Assembly: GCA_020086605.1 (NCBI GenBank)
Contig: JACBWW010000003.1
Location: forward strand, 54,178,187-54,242,186
Source: Lanius collurio
Lineage: Eukaryota; Chordata; Aves; Passeriformes; Laniidae
DNA length: 64,000 bases
Direction of reading: 5' to 3'
Shown here: piece after piece, positions 62,181-64,000 of the stretch
How the letters are laid out: the number at the start of each line of letters is the position of its first letter
Numbering within the stretch: the first letter of the stretch is position 1
Position numbers and translations under genes: made by a program
The notes under the pieces: generated by a model
Database searches by the model: none
Seen by the model: only the letters and a program-made list of their open reading frames with translations
What the model was told of the DNA's origin: nothing

Positions 62181-63823
62181 GTAGGTAGCACAAATCTATA
62201 TTCACTTCAGTGTTAATAAAACTTCAGAATGGTCTTTGCACATATTAGGGCAGACATCTGATTATCTGAATTGAACAATTGGGCAAGCTCTTTATGTAAG
62301 TTTCTCACTGTGGATACTTAATTTACAGAGGCTGAGGATTTCTATGAATTTTTGCAGCAGCATTGTGAACTTATCTCTCTTGTTGGTAGTGGTACTATGG
62401 ATGCCCCTACTGATCTTGGTGAAATTACTGACAGTTTTCTGAACTTGCTGAAGGTAAATGACAGTCACTACATAGGACTTAAATTGACACAGTCTGTTTA
62501 GCCTCCTCTAGCTAGAGAACAAGGTGGGTTTGTGAGCCTGCTCATATGGAGAAAGACATTCCTCTGGCTCAGTAGTAGCACAGACAGAGAAGAAGCAAAG
62601 AGAAGATTTCTGTCCAACCCCTGCTGCCTAACATCTGGTAAATGGAGGGTTGGAAAGTGCCTGTGCAGTCATGATAGATGGTGTGTTTTTAATAAGTCCC
62701 AAGAATTTTGCCAGCTAAATTCTGTCCTCTGCAAACTGTACACAGACTGTATGTCAGCTCTCTAAATAGCTCCAGCATTCTGAAGACAAAGGAATTGAAA
62801 ATAACCAATTGTGCTTCTGGGACATTTCTGGGACTGCATTGAGTGATGTCTCTATTGCGCCCAGCAGCGAAGTGAGCGAATCCTCTTGATTTGTGCTCCT
62901 GGCACGAGTAACCCAGTCAGGGTGAAAGTCACATTTAATGAGTGAGAGAAGTTCAGGCATGCAAATTCTAGCAAAAAGAAACCCCAGAGCAATTCCTTGT
63001 AATGTCAGCAAGCAATAGTGGAGGAAGCTCTAGGAATGGTGTTTGCTGAGTATTCTCTAGGACAATTGTAGACAGACAAGTTCCAATAGCAAAATGCTGC
63101 AGCCTGGGCATATTTGTTGACTTGAAACAAGTGTAGAAGATTCCTAACAAAAAGAATCAGATCTTTGGGTCTTTATCTCACCCTCCCTCCCTTTCTGTGT
63201 CTCTTTATGCATTGCTCCTCATCTTACACAGCCCTCAGTGCCCTTATCCCCCACCCTGGCTTTTGGTCAATATCTACTCAGCATCAGATTTTAATTTCTC
63301 CTAAAAAGTAGTTTATGTAGTTTATGACTGTGCCAGCTTTAATTCACTTCATACCATATGATCTTGGAGAATGTACAGCTCTAAACCTGGCTAAGACATT
63401 GGATGGAAGATCACAAACAGATTCCAGATTAATTGGCACAAGCTGAGGGTTTTATGACACTATCTGATCACAGAAGCTTGTAACGTGTTAGTGAGCCCAT
63501 CATCACTATTCTGCTGCTAGACCAGAATAAAAGAGAAACTCTTAACTACTCTGCAACCCTCATTTATTTTTAGGATGACACAATGGAACCATCTCTGGTC
63601 TATAGTACTGTAATATGAAAGAAGATTGATACTGTCATATGCAGCTGTTCAAATAAACCCTCTGCTAGCAGGCTTTGAGGAATCAAGCAGTGGGACAATC
63701 TGGGAGGAAGAAAGTTCCTGGTGGTCATGTCAGTGTTTAACAGTAATGTCTTACCTGTCCAGAATCCGATTTAAGCTTCTTTTTCTTCTTTTCCTTTTCT
63801 TTTTTCTTTTCTCTTTTCTTTTC

Positions 63824-63854
<31 letters not shown>

Positions 63855-64000
63855 CTTTTCTTTTCTTTTCTTTTCTTTTCTTTTCTTTTCTTTTCTTTTC
63901 TTTTCTTTTCTTTTCTTTTTTTCAGTGTGATTGTTTCTGGCTTACAATTAATGAATAGACTACCTGGTATTTTCTTCCTGGAGCATCTATCTGCCTGAAG
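62181..64000 (+). other. COL14A1 intron 13 (continues past window)
   Basis: It begins with the donor GTAGGT in phase 1. No further coding exon of the right phase and family similarity is visible before the window ends. It holds the TTTTC microsatellite. Confidence 0.8.
63778..63922 (+). repeat. (TTTTC)n pentanucleotide microsatellite
   Basis: About 145 bases of TTTTC-type repeat, imperfect at the left. It is perfect from 63831 to 63915 (17 uninterrupted units). It ends in TTTTTTTCAG and forms a very long polypyrimidine tract on the sense strand of COL14A1. Confidence 0.95.

Noticed and set aside
63925..63960. Possible COL14A1 exon 14 after the strong-looking acceptor TTTTTTTCAG
   Set aside because: The phase required by exon 13 gives TTG followed at once by TGA, and the sequence has no similarity to the next FN3 domain.

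Overview
This window looks like a bird nuclear genome. It carries several copies of CR1 LINE retrotransposons with the avian-type 3' end (related to ATTCTATG repeats), an avian ERVL-type LTR, A+T-rich non-coding DNA and one large multi-exon vertebrate gene. The species cannot be named from the sequence.

The only protein-coding gene I can support is the 5' part of COL14A1 (collagen alpha-1(XIV) chain, also called undulin) on the + strand. A CpG island at about 15,870-17,110 marks the promoter and first non-coding exon. Twelve coding exons follow from the start codon at 19,549 to 62,180. They join without a frame break into 531 codons plus one base: a signal peptide, fibronectin type III (FN3) domain 1, a charged linker, a von Willebrand factor A (VWA) domain with an intact metal-site motif, FN3-2 and FN3-3. 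The rest of the gene (more FN3 domains, the second VWA, the TSPN domain and the collagen triple helix) lies beyond the right end.

Layout: 1-15,870 is intergenic DNA upstream of COL14A1, with three CR1 copies (about 1.0, 9.7-10.8 and 13.6-14.9 kb) and an isolated GC-rich island with a 12-bp tandem repeat at 4.24-4.65 kb. The promoter and CpG island lie at 15.9-17.1 kb. Exons 2-5 span 19.5-29.8 kb. Intron 5 is very large (about 21 kb) and holds a CR1 copy, an ERVL-type LTR, a second CR1 split by a solo-LTR-like insertion, and an unexplained 228-codon open frame on the minus strand. Exons 6-13 span 51.0-62.2 kb, with one CR1 in intron 11. The window ends in intron 13, in a long TTTTC pentanucleotide repeat.

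I found no new gene system. The observations most worth a second look are the orphan GC-rich island at 4.2-4.7 kb, the long minus-strand open frame in intron 5, the nested retroelement at 42.9-44.1 kb, the fully phase-symmetric exon set 3-9, and possible upstream ORFs in the 5' leader. I recognised no tRNA, rRNA, CRISPR or other RNA gene.
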